A stretch of 64,000 nucleotides of DNA from Leptospira gomenensis (GTDB taxonomy: Bacteria; Spirochaetota; Leptospiria; Leptospirales; Leptospiraceae): the NCBI RefSeq assembly GCF_004770155.1, contig NZ_RQFA01000008.1, positions 38,375 through 102,374 of the forward strand. The letters are read 5' to 3'. Below, piece by piece: positions 23,049 through 35,002 of the stretch; position 1 is the stretch's first letter; every line of letters begins with the position of its first letter. The notes beneath the pieces were generated by a model. The model was given only the letters and a program-made list of their open reading frames with translations, was not told where the DNA came from and did not search any database. Made by a program: the position numbers and the translations under genes.

Positions 23049-24089
23049 ATGAAACGATTGTATATTTATTACCCCGTTATTTTCCTTCTTTTCGTGTTTT
23101 GTCTGGATAAGATCTTTACGCTGGAATATTTCCGTAAAAACTTCATCCAGTCGGGAAACGGCGTCTATTATACACAAAGAAGAACCCTTTTCGAGCGGAT
23201 GAAAAAGGATAAGGAACTCGAAAATCGTTCCTTGGCGCTCGCTTTCGGGGATTCCAGGGCTTATCCGTATTCCGTGATCGGTTTCGAAAAGAAATTCCAA
23301 AAAGACTGGATCTTGTATAATTTTTCAGGACCTCAGGCGGTTCCCGCATACGGGTATTATTGGTTTGAAAAAATTATCGGAGAAGGTTTTAAACCGAAGA
23401 TGGTCTTTTACGTGATCAGTCCCGAGGCTTTCGACGATACGAAGGGTGTTTTTTACGATCCTTTTTTGAAATACGGGGCCGACGACGAGTTTTTGATGAA
23501 ACATCTGGATCGTATCTCCTTTGACGATCGAAAAAAACTTTTCTTGGACCGCCTATTCGCCGTTCGTCGAGTGAATCCCGATTTGAAGTTATTCGCAAAA
23601 CGTCTTCAGGAAGGAAAACTCAGGGAATACGATTCCGCCCTAAATACCGATTTTATGGTGCTCAATCTTCACCGGGGAGAGCAGTTCGCCTACACTAGTT
23701 TTTTGAACGATCCGGAACGATTGGAAAAAGACGCACTTCGAATCCGGAATATTTATCTTTCCTCTTTCGAACTAGGATCTACACAGTTTTATTTCGTGGA
23801 GGAATTTCTCAAATTAGCGAAAGCGAACGACGTCAAAGTGTATCTGATCTGGCCGAAGGTTTACGAAACCTATCGCAAACGATACGACGAACTCGGATTC
23901 GACAAAATTTGGTGGCCTAAGGTGAAGGATTTGGCGCGCAGTTATTCTGCGATTCCGGTGGATCTTAATTCCCAAACAGAATGCAAACTTTTTTACGACG
24001 CATCTCATCAGTCGATTATGTGCTTTTTGGAATCGATGAAATTGATGACGGACGATTATTACGGTACGAAAAAAATCGAAGTCCGGTAA
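23049..24089 (+). CDS. DUF1574-family protein, SGNH-like, cassette 1
   Basis: 346 residues. One N-terminal membrane anchor (YYPVIFLLFVFCLDKI), then an exported domain. I see AFGDSRAYPYS near residue 73, a GDS-like nucleophile block, and DASHQSIM near the C-terminus with D and H in the spacing used by SGNH hydrolases and AlgX/PatB-type acetyltransferases. DUF1574 is a family largely confined to Leptospira, with no demonstrated function. With the MBOAT partner 7 bp upstream, it probably performs the second, extracytoplasmic step of glycan O-acylation. It is paralogous to the gene at 51457. Confidence 0.8.
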   Translation: MKRLYIYYPVIFLLFVFCLDKIFTLEYFRKNFIQSGNGVYYTQRRTLFERMKKDKELENRSLALAFGDSRAYPYSVIGFEKKFQKDWILYNFSGPQAVPAYGYYWFEKIIGEGFKPKMVFYVISPEAFDDTKGVFYDPFLKYGADDEFLMKHLDRISFDDRKKLFLDRLFAVRRVNPDLKLFAKRLQEGKLREYDSALNTDFMVLNLHRGEQFAYTSFLNDPERLEKDALRIRNIYLSSFELGSTQFYFVEEFLKLAKANDVKVYLIWPKVYETYRKRYDELGFDKIWWPKVKDLARSYSAIPVDLNSQTECKLFYDASHQSIMCFLESMKLMTDDYYGTKKIEVR

Positions 24090-24204
24090 AAATCGGCGCA
24101 AGCCGCCACCGAGGGCCGCCGGACAAAACTTGATTTACGTAGGAGTGAGAAAAAACTCCGCGGGATTTGGAAAACGAGATTTATTTCGTTTGCGAGAAAC
24201 GGAA

Positions 24205-24240
24205 GTTGTCTCGGTTTTCGGATATTTGATCCGAGACAAC
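24205..24240. promoter_or_regulatory. 10-bp perfect inverted repeat in a convergent gap
   Basis: GTTGTCTCGG (24205-24214) and CCGAGACAAC (24231-24240) with a 16-nt loop, between the ends of the DUF1574 gene and the transaldolase gene. No T run follows on either strand, so a bidirectional terminator is possible but not typical. Confidence 0.5.
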
Positions 24241-24300
24241 GGATTGATTCGAAACGAACGTATAGAAAGCGAAACCAAAGAAGGAAAACGGTTTATCCGA

Positions 24301-24951
<651 letters not shown>

Positions 24952-25159
24952 GCTCCGTATATGAATTGCTTAGAGCATCTCCGAAAAGCGAGGTTAGGGT
25001 CAATTGAATTTTAGGCGGAACGTTTCCCTTTTGAGACGACCCCTTTCGTTTTAACGACTGCGTTTTTATTTTTTACGGGAACGATCGACCATCCTCACGA
25101 AAAAAAGAAACGGTTCGCTTGAGCGCGTTTTGCCAAAGGAGCTTTTTTCATCGTAAAAA

Positions 25160-25885
25160 TTATGGAATCAGATCTCGTAAGGTTTTGATCTCTTCCGCGC
25201 TGAAAAATTCCTTGTATTCTTTTTCGATTTGGAATTTCACCGAGGAGCTGAAATAGTCCACTCTTCTTGTGAACGGCATTTTTTTGTAGGCTTCCTTCCA
25301 TTGAACGATAAATCCGCCTCGGGGAGGGGATTGTTTTTCGTCCGTCTTCTCCCAAAGAACCGCACCTCCGATTTTGTTTTCGGCCACGGCTTCCTTTTTG
25401 GGTTTTCCGTATTTTTGTTCCAGCTTTTGTTGAACGTCCTTGCCGGGTAGATAACGAAAGACAACTCCCACCGAAAACAATATTCCCGGCGCGGAATGTC
25501 CTTCCTCTTCCAACTCGGATTTGTTTTCCGCCGTCGGGTTTTGAGTTTGTCCTTTGGGTCTGGAATCGAGGACGAGTTTCGGAGTGGAATAAAAACGATA
25601 CGAATAAAGGATTCCGTTTCTTCGGATCAAAAGGGTTTTTTCCTTGTCTTCGAATACGATTTCCACCTTTTCGTCGTTTTGCGGATTGGTGGAAAGGGAA
25701 AGAAATTTCTCCCTGAGATTCGTATAACTTTCTCCCCAAGAGGATTCCGCAAATCCCTCCAGAAGATTCAGCGCCTGTTGTTGGTTGTTGGTCGGTTGTC
25801 TGCGATTCGGACCTTCGTCCGGCAATTGGGAGAATACCGCACTGGGCGCCAGAAACAAAACGAGAAGGAGGAGGAGAATTCTCAT
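25160..25885 (-). CDS. Secreted hypothetical protein, last gene of the purN-purH unit
   Basis: 241 residues from the ATG at 25885; a TTG two codons upstream is less likely. Signal peptide MRILLLLLVLFLAPSAVFS is followed by a Gln/Asn/Arg-rich linker and a soluble domain with alternating beta strands and lysine-rich loops (EIVFEDKEKTLLIRRNGILY). Family not recognised. It lies 31 bp downstream of a membrane-protein gene on the same strand and is probably the fourth gene of the purine operon by readthrough, without an obvious link to purines. Confidence 0.7.
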   Translation of the reverse strand: MRILLLLLVLFLAPSAVFSQLPDEGPNRRQPTNNQQQALNLLEGFAESSWGESYTNLREKFLSLSTNPQNDEKVEIVFEDKEKTLLIRRNGILYSYRFYSTPKLVLDSRPKGQTQNPTAENKSELEEEGHSAPGILFSVGVVFRYLPGKDVQQKLEQKYGKPKKEAVAENKIGGAVLWEKTDEKQSPPRGGFIVQWKEAYKKMPFTRRVDYFSSSVKFQIEKEYKEFFSAEEIKTLRDLIP

Positions 25886-25916
25886 AAACAAAATATCGGC
25901 AGTTTTTTTAGGAAAA

Positions 25917-26543
25917 TCACTCAGATTCTTCCGTGTCCTGTCTGTTTTTCGAACCCGAAAACTGCACCCCGCCGATCCTTACTTTTCCGTTCCAACGCAG
26001 TATCAAAAGAATCCCGATGATCGTCACGTTCGGCAGAACGAATAAAAACGGAATTTCGTGGAAGAGCCCGTAGACTGCAAGATTCGATGCGATGACGGAA
26101 ACGGAACAACCGCTCAAAACCGGAATTTCCTGTTCGAAAAAACGCACCAGAAAATGATCCGGACTCGTGGTAGGAAGATCCTTGAGAATCGTATCCACCA
26201 GAACTCCGTACGTAGTAAGCAATGTGATCGGAAGCAAAAAGGAAAGAAAGAAATAATTTCCGAATGCGTCCGCGTAGTGAGGCGCGCCGATCATTCCCCC
26301 GAGTAAGGTCCAAAGATACGAAACGAACGCGGAAATAAAAAAAGCGATCCCTCCGTACTGAAGACTTCCGTTCGATTCCAGAAGTTTAAGAAGTTCCTCC
26401 GGAAGAATCCGGATCCAATCCACGAGTTCCGATCGTTCGAAAGAATCCCTCTGTGATAGGAAGAGAAGTTTGAAGTAATAGTTCACAAGAACGAGTACTC
26501 CGGAAACGAATCCGAAAAAAATGAGATAGAGTAGGAATTCCAT
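25917..26543 (-). CDS. Integral membrane protein, hypothetical
   Basis: 208 residues, about five membrane segments beginning with [20 protein letters not shown]; further ones are near [50 protein letters not shown] and [14 protein letters not shown]. The C-terminus is soluble and basic. The topology resembles YIP1-like proteins, but I would not assign that family. The start ATG lies 2 bp after the purH stop codon, so it is translationally coupled to purH. The frame extends further upstream within purH, but that part is basic, low in hydrophobic residues and clearly a shadow. Confidence 0.72.
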   Translation of the reverse strand: MEFLLYLIFFGFVSGVLVLVNYYFKLLFLSQRDSFERSELVDWIRILPEELLKLLESNGSLQYGGIAFFISAFVSYLWTLLGGMIGAPHYADAFGNYFFLSFLLPITLLTTYGVLVDTILKDLPTTSPDHFLVRFFEQEIPVLSGCSVSVIASNLAVYGLFHEIPFLFVLPNVTIIGILLILRWNGKVRIGGVQFSGSKNRQDTEESE

Positions 26544-26545
26544 AA

Positions 26546-28081
<1,536 letters not shown>

Positions 28082-28083
28082 GT

Positions 28084-28710
28084 TTATCGAATGTTGACCT
28101 TTCCGTTTTCGATGAAAAGCCGGTCCTCGCAAAAATACCGTATTGCGAGCGGCAGGATTTTATGTTCCTCTTTGAGAATCTCCAGAGTCAAATCTCTTTC
28201 CGACATTCCTTCCTTGATTTTCACCGCAGCTTGCAGAATGATCGGACCGGAATCCACTCCCTCATCCACGAAATGCGCCGTACAACCGGCAATTTTCACT
28301 CCCGCGTTCCAGGCCTGTTTTTGCGCTGCCAATCCAGGAAAGGCCGGCAACAGAGAAGGATGGATATTGATGATTCGATTCGGAAACGCTCGGATAACTT
28401 CCGGTTTGAGAATTTTCATATACCCGGCGGTTACGATCAGCTCTGGGGAAAATTCCAAAAGGAGTTCGAGAAGTTTTCTGTGATATTCACTTTTTTCGAG
28501 GAAGGAGCGAAAGTCCAAAACGCGGGTCGGCACTTGGAATTCCGCGGCGATTTCCAGAGCCTTTGCCTCCGGGTTGTCCGTAACGAGCGCGATTCCTTGT
28601 CCCGGGATTTTGCCGTTTCGGAGGGTTTGCAGAACCGCTTTGAGATTGGAACCCCGACCGGATGCCAAAAATAGGATCTTTTTTTTTCGTTTTGTAAACA
28701 GGCTTGCCAA
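28084..28710 (-). CDS. purN: Phosphoribosylglycinamide formyltransferase
   Basis: 208 residues. Formyl-THF-dependent GAR transformylase: phosphate-binding [12 protein letters not shown] near residue 17, catalytic [13 protein letters not shown] with the Asn-x-His pair, and [15 protein letters not shown] with the catalytic Asp. Third step of purine synthesis. The start is a TTG (28710) with a weak ribosome site; no ATG fits before the first beta strand. It overlaps nothing and its stop is 2 bp from the purH start. It diverges from the flagellar cluster with 261 bp between. Confidence 0.95.
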   Translation of the reverse strand: MASLFTKRKKKILFLASGRGSNLKAVLQTLRNGKIPGQGIALVTDNPEAKALEIAAEFQVPTRVLDFRSFLEKSEYHRKLLELLLEFSPELIVTAGYMKILKPEVIRAFPNRIINIHPSLLPAFPGLAAQKQAWNAGVKIAGCTAHFVDEGVDSGPIILQAAVKIKEGMSERDLTLEILKEEHKILPLAIRYFCEDRLFIENGKVNIR

Positions 28711-28952
28711 GAAACTAAAATCCGGATAAAATCAGAACGTCCTCGTACGGTTTTTGTAAGCCGGTTTCGAGTTTCGTACAGGCTCCTTTGGAATCGAGGC
28801 GGCGTTCGGAAAGGAAAGGGCGAACTTTACCCGGACAGGGAAAAAATCCGCATATCGGCCCGATTACCGTCTCTCAAAAGATGCGAAAGTTTTAAGAGAA
28901 ACCGCAAGAATGTTCCGGCCCAGCATTAAGGAGGCTTGCGTTTTTGTCGAAG

Positions 28953-29421
<469 letters not shown>

Positions 29422-29438
29422 TCGTTTCGGAACAAAAT

Positions 29439-29852
29439 ATGAACCACGATTCGAACCGAAATCTTATCGCCCTGTACGAGGAAAAAATTTCGCTTCTTGA
29501 CCAATTGATTTCCAACCAAAGGCGTCAAATGGAAGTTTTCGGTTTCGGAGACGGAGAAGGCGCCGCGAAAATCGAAGACGCAAATTTGAAACTCGTGGAT
29601 CATTTGTGTTCCGTGGATCGTAAGATCGAAAAACTTTCCGAAGGTGTTCCCCAAACCTTAGAACTCATAGAAATCGCGGAACGTCTCTTTCAAAAATTGG
29701 AGGAATCCAGAACGCTCCATTCGCAAGTGGAGGAACGTATGCGGAAAATCCTCAAGGAATACCAAAAAGAACTCAATCAGGTTCAAGTGGGAATCCAACT
29801 CAAACGTCATCTTCATCTTAGACAAGACTTTTGGAAGACGGGGACCTGCTGA
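29439..29852 (+). CDS. Coiled-coil flagellar protein, FlgN/FliT-like
   Basis: 137 residues from the ATG at 29439. Almost entirely helical, with an opening RNLIALYEEKISLLDQLISN and a C-terminal KEYQKELNQVQVGIQLKRHL segment. That length and layout match FlgN- and FliT-type export chaperones, which often sit next to fliS, but no diagnostic motif is visible, so the call rests on context. It starts 17 bp after fliS and its end overlaps the J-domain gene by 22 bp. Confidence 0.65.
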   Translation: MNHDSNRNLIALYEEKISLLDQLISNQRRQMEVFGFGDGEGAAKIEDANLKLVDHLCSVDRKIEKLSEGVPQTLELIEIAERLFQKLEESRTLHSQVEERMRKILKEYQKELNQVQVGIQLKRHLHLRQDFWKTGTC

Positions 29853-30337
29853 TCTCCGCCCTCGAGTTTCTGGGTTTGGAACCGGGGTTTACTTCCGAAG
29901 AATTAAAACGGCGATTTTACCTTCTTTCCAAAAAGTATCATCCCGATACGGGAGAATTTTCCAACGATTCGTTGTTCAAAAAATTGATCGAATTTCGGGA
30001 CGTTCTCGAAAACCATCTCGCGGAAACTATATTCCAAAAAAAGAATCTAGTTTCTGAACCGCAAAACGAAACAACGATCCCGAACGAAGACTATGGATTT
30101 TACAAACAAGGTCGGGAAATCTACGACGCGGCGCTCCACGAATACTTCAAATTCACCGAAGGAAACCCGATTTTTTTAAAAGGAGAGGAGAACCCGGCCC
30201 TTCGTAAGCTGAGAAGTTCTTTGGAAATTTCCAAAAATCGTTTCGAAGAATTGATCCGGTCCTTTCCGAAAAGTATTTGGGTCGGCGACGCCAAAGATAC
30301 GCTTCAAAAAATTGCGGTTTGGTTTAAGGAACCCTAA
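29831..30337 (+). CDS. J-domain (DnaJ-like) protein in the flagellar cluster
   Basis: 168 residues. The first about 65 residues form a J-domain: LEFLGLEPGFTSEELKRRFY then LLSKKYHPD with the HPD tripeptide that stimulates Hsp70 ATPase. The C-terminal region is a helical domain of unknown type (SSLEISKNRFEELIRSFPKS); there are no Gly/Phe or zinc-finger regions, so this is a class C J-protein. The start is a TTG at 29831, inside the preceding gene. Coexpression with fliS suggests it recruits DnaK to a flagellar or export client. It converges on the lipoprotein gene with a 14-bp overlap. Confidence 0.78.
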   Translation: MEDGDLLISALEFLGLEPGFTSEELKRRFYLLSKKYHPDTGEFSNDSLFKKLIEFRDVLENHLAETIFQKKNLVSEPQNETTIPNEDYGFYKQGREIYDAALHEYFKFTEGNPIFLKGEENPALRKLRSSLEISKNRFEELIRSFPKSIWVGDAKDTLQKIAVWFKEP

Positions 30338-30817
30338 GGGAATTGGAAGGCATGGAAAAGACGAAACCCGATGTGGATCCCCCGGTGATGCTGATCACCA
30401 AAACTTGAGACCGAAGCGTGAGGTATTGACCGCTTGCGAGGGTGACGTTCATTTTACAGATTCGATTCGCGTTTTCTCCCGTTCCTACTGCCGCTAAAGG
30501 GCCGTTGTTCGGCGATAACTCGATGGAATATTCCAGTGGTTGATTGGGGATCAGGTTGAGAACGCCGTTTACACATTCGATTCCGGAATTGGGATCAGCC
30601 GGATTTCGGGAATCGTTTTCATTCCCCGCCACGTACAATCGATATCCGGTGAACAACAATTCCGGATTCCCCGCTCGTAGCCTCAGTTCGTATCCGCTCG
30701 CGATCGGAGAGATGCTGATCAGGGTGGGCGGCGTGGAAATCAATCTCGTCGTGGAGTAATGGGGACATCCCCAACAAAAAAATATCCAAGGAAGTAGAAA
30801 TAGAATCGAAAACCGTT

Positions 30818-30821
<4 letters not shown>
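30324..30821 (-). CDS. Lipoprotein of unknown function, coupled to the HNH gene
   Basis: 165 residues from a TTG start at 30821. The TTG overlaps the HNH stop codon (TTGA), and GGGAG lies about 9 bp upstream, inside the HNH gene. N-terminus MKRFSILFLLPWIFFCWGCP is a lipoprotein signal with CWGC; mature part rich in Ser, Asn and Pro with SGYELRLRAGNPELLFTGYR, a beta-sandwich-like pattern. Family not recognised. An apparent longer frame running back into the HNH gene is not a real extension, as it lacks a signal peptide at its start. Confidence 0.65.
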
Positions 30822-31372
<551 letters not shown>

Positions 31373-31417
31373 AACTGGTCATACAATACCCCAGGTTCGG
31401 AAGCTGTAAAGAAATTC

Positions 31418-32029
31418 TCAAGAGGCGGAACGTTTCTTCCGGATGAAATAAAAAACCGCGAAACCAAGAATCGCAATTCCCAAAATTATAAAAACCGTTA
31501 GTTGACCTTGGTGGACCCAAGTCATCAGAGTTTCGAAATTATGCGCTCCGAAATAACCCAGATAAACCCAGACCGGGACGGAAATGATGGCGGCCAAAAA
31601 ATCCAGAGCGACAAATCGATAAAAGGAAATTCGATCCGAAGTGCCCGCCGTCAAATAGATCGGCATCCGAAGCCCCGGCATAAAACGGGCCATAAACGTC
31701 ACCCAGTTTCCGTATTTGGAAATTTTGTCTTGGACCTTGGAAAAACGTTCCGGCGTTACGATCTTCGCGAAAAAAGGGATTCGTAAAACTCGGACCCCGT
31801 AAACTCTTCCGATCAAAAACACGGCTGCGTCCCCCAAAAGTACACCCGCCATTCCCACGAGAAACATGAGGTGCGGATCCGCCTTTCCCAAACCGGCGAT
31901 CACACCTCCCGAAACCAGTGAAATGTCTTCCGGAACGGGTAGGCCGAAACCGCAAAGAAGCAACACTAGGAAAACGGCGAGGTATCCGTATTCCGAAAAT
32001 ATATGAACCAGTAAATTTAAGAATTCCAT
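31418..32029 (-). CDS. DedA/VTT-family membrane protein
   Basis: 203 residues with about five membrane segments. Family signature: CGFGLPVPEDISLVSGGVIAG near residue 27, then the re-entrant-loop region GDAAVFLIGRVYG and RFMPGLRMPIYLTAGTS with the conserved F/Y-x-R-x-x-P-G pattern. DedA proteins act in lipid carrier (undecaprenyl-P or phospholipid) scrambling and membrane homeostasis. Full length. It lies 45 bp upstream of the HNH gene on the same strand, so the two may be cotranscribed. It diverges from the dGTPase gene. Confidence 0.9.
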   Translation of the reverse strand: MEFLNLLVHIFSEYGYLAVFLVLLLCGFGLPVPEDISLVSGGVIAGLGKADPHLMFLVGMAGVLLGDAAVFLIGRVYGVRVLRIPFFAKIVTPERFSKVQDKISKYGNWVTFMARFMPGLRMPIYLTAGTSDRISFYRFVALDFLAAIISVPVWVYLGYFGAHNFETLMTWVHQGQLTVFIILGIAILGFAVFYFIRKKRSAS

Positions 32030-32148
32030 TTCCGATACAACCGGCCTGTCGGATCTCGAACCAGTAAAAAACTACTCCGTTAAAATAGCAGTAAACAAAA
32101 CGAAAAAGTGGGAAGACTTTTGGGAAAAGTTTTCGAATTTTGTGAAAC

Positions 32149-33294
32149 GTGCACTTTTCCAGAGACGAACTGATTCAAAAAGAAGAATCCGGCCTTGCCC
32201 CGTATGCGGTTTCCAGCGCGAGATATGGTGGTCGAATCTACGAAGAAGAGGAACATTCGTATCGTCTTCCGTTTCAAAGGGATCGGGATCGAATCCTTCA
32301 TTCGAGCGCGTTCAAACGACTCCAATACAAAACCCAGGTTTTTATTTTTTCCGTAGGAGAAAATTATAGAAATCGTATGACGCATACGTTAGAGGTCGCC
32401 GGTCTTTCCAGGACGATGGCTTCGGCTTTGGGGCTCAATTCGCATCTTTCGGAATCGATCGCGCTCGCACACGATCTCGGTCATACTCCGTTTGGACACG
32501 CGGGTCAGGACGTACTTTCCGGTTTGATGAAGGAACATGGTGGCTTCGAACACAACAAACAATCCTTACGCATCGTCACTTCGCTCGAAAAAAAATATCC
32601 TGATTTTCCGGGACTCAATTTGTGTAAGGAAACCTTAAAGGGTTTGATGAAACACGGAGCGGAATACGAACCTTCCGAATTTTCCTGGGAACGAAACGAG
32701 GACGGACCGTCTCTGGAAGGAATGATCGCCGATCGCGCGGACGAGATAGCGTATACGAGCCACGACATCGAAGACGGTTGGGAAATGGGATATCTTCATT
32801 TGGGTGATCTTTCCCGAAATCCTTTTTGGAAAAACGTCTACGAGGAATGCAGACGCAAACATCCTTCCGCGGGGGAAAAAATCCTGATACGGACAAGCAT
32901 TCGAACGTTGATGAATTCCCTCGTTTCCGATTTGATTTCCTCCATCTCCGAGAATTTGGAAAAAAACGGGGTTCGTTCCCAAGAGGATCTGAAATCGGTT
33001 TGGAGGAAGGGAGTTCGAATCGCTTCGTATTCGGAGGAAACGGATTCCTATTTCCGGGAATTGAAAAATTTTCTGTACGAAACGTTGTATCGACACGAGG
33101 ATCTGGTGAGAATGAGCGATTACGGAAAAAAAGTCATAGAATCCCTGTTCGATCATTTTCTAAGACATCCGGAAAAAATTCCCGAAACATACAAGGAACG
33201 AATCGCAGAAGAATCCCTGCATCGGGTCGTGAGCGACTACGTGGCGGGAATGACGGATCGATACGCGGAGAAGGTTTATCGGTCTCTTCCGTAA
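32149..33294 (+). CDS. dgt: dGTP triphosphohydrolase-like HD protein
   Basis: 381 residues, GTG start. HD-domain metal ligands are in order: RMTHTLEVAGLSR (first His), IALAHDLGHTPFGHAG (HD) and ADEIAYTSHDIED (last Asp). FQRDRDRILHSSAFKRLQYK is the conserved N-terminal dGTPase segment. These enzymes cut dNTPs to the nucleoside and triphosphate, controlling dNTP pools; the family is long annotated as deoxyguanosine triphosphohydrolase-like, with real specificity varying. No good Shine-Dalgarno before the GTG. A 7-bp inverted repeat follows the stop. Confidence 0.9.
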   Translation: MHFSRDELIQKEESGLAPYAVSSARYGGRIYEEEEHSYRLPFQRDRDRILHSSAFKRLQYKTQVFIFSVGENYRNRMTHTLEVAGLSRTMASALGLNSHLSESIALAHDLGHTPFGHAGQDVLSGLMKEHGGFEHNKQSLRIVTSLEKKYPDFPGLNLCKETLKGLMKHGAEYEPSEFSWERNEDGPSLEGMIADRADEIAYTSHDIEDGWEMGYLHLGDLSRNPFWKNVYEECRRKHPSAGEKILIRTSIRTLMNSLVSDLISSISENLEKNGVRSQEDLKSVWRKGVRIASYSEETDSYFRELKNFLYETLYRHEDLVRMSDYGKKVIESLFDHFLRHPEKIPETYKERIAEESLHRVVSDYVAGMTDRYAEKVYRSLP

Positions 33295-33314
33295 TATTCA
33301 ATAAAAAGAATATT
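33293..33314. terminator. Short inverted repeat between convergent dgt and lipoprotein genes
   Basis: AATATTC / GAATATT, 7 bp perfect with an 8-nt loop, beginning in the dgt stop codon; AT-rich stem, so weak. A second small stem (CGGTT / AACCG) follows directly. Confidence 0.35.
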
Positions 33315-33341
33315 CGGTTTTCGTTTTCAACCGATCCAATC

Positions 33342-34079
33342 TTACCGGGTCGTCGTTGTCTGGGCGGGTTTTATTTCCGGTTTTTCCTCGGACGTTTCCT
33401 GTTTGGGGCAATAATTGATTCCGATCATAATCGGGAACGGGCCGTTGGAACAGAAGTTCAGGATTCCGATCTGGAAATTTGAGCTTTCTCCTATGTTGAT
33501 CGCGCCTACGCTCAAACCGACTCCCATATTTACGATTCCTACGTTTACACCGGCTCCATAATTGAATCCCGCCACGTTGAACCCGATGTTTTCCCGATTG
33601 ATCAAACCGATCGTGATTCCGTTCGTTCCGGAGTTATAAATTCCTCCGTTGATATACACTCCTTCGTTGGAGCCTCGGTTGTAACCGCCGAGCTGGATTC
33701 CGGCTCCTCCGTTTTTTACACGATTGATTCCTCCGAGTTGGATCGAAAATCCGCCTTTCTCCGCGGAATTGTAGACCGCGATTTGAGCACCGTAGGTCTT
33801 TCCTTCCGAAAGATTGGCGAGACCGATTTGCGCCCCGGCCAATCGTTCCGATACGAGATTGATGGAACCGAGATTCACTCCGTAAAGATTACGAACCTCT
33901 CCGTAGAGTAGATTGAATCGGATCATTTCCGTCTGCGTTTGTACGGGGACCCGTACGAAGGATTTTTCCCCTCTCAATCCGCCCACTCCGCAATTCAGTA
34001 GCGAAGCCGCAGCCAAAAAAACGAGCGCCGATCTAAACAAGAATATTGTAATATTAGAATGATTGAATAGTTTGTTCAT
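33342..34079 (-). CDS. NxG-repeat surface lipoprotein, copy B
   Basis: 245 residues. Lipobox ASLLNC (Cys30). After FNLLYGEVRNLYGVNLGSIN, the mature protein is a chain of short repeats with core G-x-x-x-G-x-x-N (AQIGLAN, IQLGGIN, IQLGGYN, ITIGLIN, VNVGIVN, LSVGAIN, FQIGILN), about 11 units. It ends with FPIMIGINYC and a Thr-rich tail. This fits the Leptospira family I recall as LA_2272/LA_2273 surface repeat lipoproteins; the name is from memory. The repeat suggests a beta-solenoid. Start overlaps the stop of copy A (ATGA), so the two are translationally coupled. Confidence 0.78.
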   Translation of the reverse strand: MNKLFNHSNITIFLFRSALVFLAAASLLNCGVGGLRGEKSFVRVPVQTQTEMIRFNLLYGEVRNLYGVNLGSINLVSERLAGAQIGLANLSEGKTYGAQIAVYNSAEKGGFSIQLGGINRVKNGGAGIQLGGYNRGSNEGVYINGGIYNSGTNGITIGLINRENIGFNVAGFNYGAGVNVGIVNMGVGLSVGAINIGESSNFQIGILNFCSNGPFPIMIGINYCPKQETSEEKPEIKPAQTTTTR

Positions 34080-34828
34080 TTGCAGTAATTGAATCCTATC
34101 ATCACCGGAAATCTACCTTTTCCGCAAAAGTTCAAAAGCCCGAACTGCATCGTAGGCTGTTCCGATTCGTCCTCACCGGCGGCGTTGATCAAACCGATGT
34201 GAATTCCCGTTCCTCCGTTTAAGATTCCTACGTTGATTCCGGTACTTTGAAGGTTGATCGCGCCTAAGTTGAAACCGCTCGAGTTTTCGTTCCAACCGCC
34301 CACGTTTACTCCGTGCGAGGAAAGATTGAAGGCGCCTAACACAAAGCCGGTGGTTTTGTAATTTCCGGCTCCGATCGTGAGGTCATACCCTTTTTTGTTT
34401 TCGCCTATGTTGATAACACCCGCTTGGATTCCGTTGGAATTACCGGCGGCGTAGTTGACCAATCCGGCCTGGATTCCTAAACCTTTGTTTTTGGCGGCGT
34501 TGACGACGGCCAATTGTAATCCGTAACTTTTTCCGTCCGCGAAATTTACGATCGCGATTTGTCCTCCGTATGAATCGTGTTCCGCTAAGTTCACGATTCC
34601 GATCTGTCCTCCGTACGAATCGTTTAACACCGAGTTTACGACTCCTACGTTCAGCCCGGCGAGAGTTTGAACCTCTCCGTACAAAAGGTTGAAGCGGAAC
34701 ACTTCCGTTTCGGCCTTGGGAGGAATTTTAGTCGTGATTTTTGGCGTCAACGCGAAACCGCAGTCGATGACAAACATACAACTCAGTAGAATAAAAGCGT
34801 AAAACGGAGATTTTGTATCGTATAACAT
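34076..34828 (-). CDS. NxG-repeat surface lipoprotein, copy A
   Basis: 250 residues. Signal peptide with two candidate lipidation cysteines (LLSC or VIDC). About 13 repeats of the G-x-x-x-G-x-x-N type: LNVGVVN, GQIGIVN, GQIAIVN, LQLAVVN, IQAGLVN, IQAGVIN, FVLGAFN, VNVGGWN, FNLGAIN, INVGILN, IHIGLIN, MQFGLLN. N-terminal FNLLYGEVQ and C-terminal FPVMIGFNYC are shared with copy B, so the pair arose by duplication. Probably a surface beta-solenoid; function unknown. A promoter with a palindrome in its spacer lies 37-65 bp upstream. Confidence 0.78.
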   Translation of the reverse strand: MLYDTKSPFYAFILLSCMFVIDCGFALTPKITTKIPPKAETEVFRFNLLYGEVQTLAGLNVGVVNSVLNDSYGGQIGIVNLAEHDSYGGQIAIVNFADGKSYGLQLAVVNAAKNKGLGIQAGLVNYAAGNSNGIQAGVINIGENKKGYDLTIGAGNYKTTGFVLGAFNLSSHGVNVGGWNENSSGFNLGAINLQSTGINVGILNGGTGIHIGLINAAGEDESEQPTMQFGLLNFCGKGRFPVMIGFNYCK

Positions 34829-34864
34829 GGGTTTGTTCTAAGGCCAGGGTGAGGCTATCGCGGA

Positions 34865-34893
34865 AGAATACTTTGTCAACAAAGTTTTGACAA
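34865..34893 (-). promoter_or_regulatory. Sigma-70-like promoter with a palindromic operator in the spacer
   Basis: On the minus strand TTGTCA (34893-34888), exactly 17 bp, then TATTCT (34870-34865). The perfect palindrome ACTTTGT-ca-ACAAAGT (34870-34885) fills the spacer and touches the -10 box, a typical repressor position. It serves the NxG-repeat lipoprotein pair. Confidence 0.55.
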
Positions 34894-35002
34894 GGAGAAT
34901 CTTCCTTGAAATTTTAGAAAACTCTTCGAAAGAAACGTATGAGCTCGTTGAATCGAAGTGTGATTCTCGTTTTTTAGATCTTTCTTTTTTATGAATCCGA
35001 CT

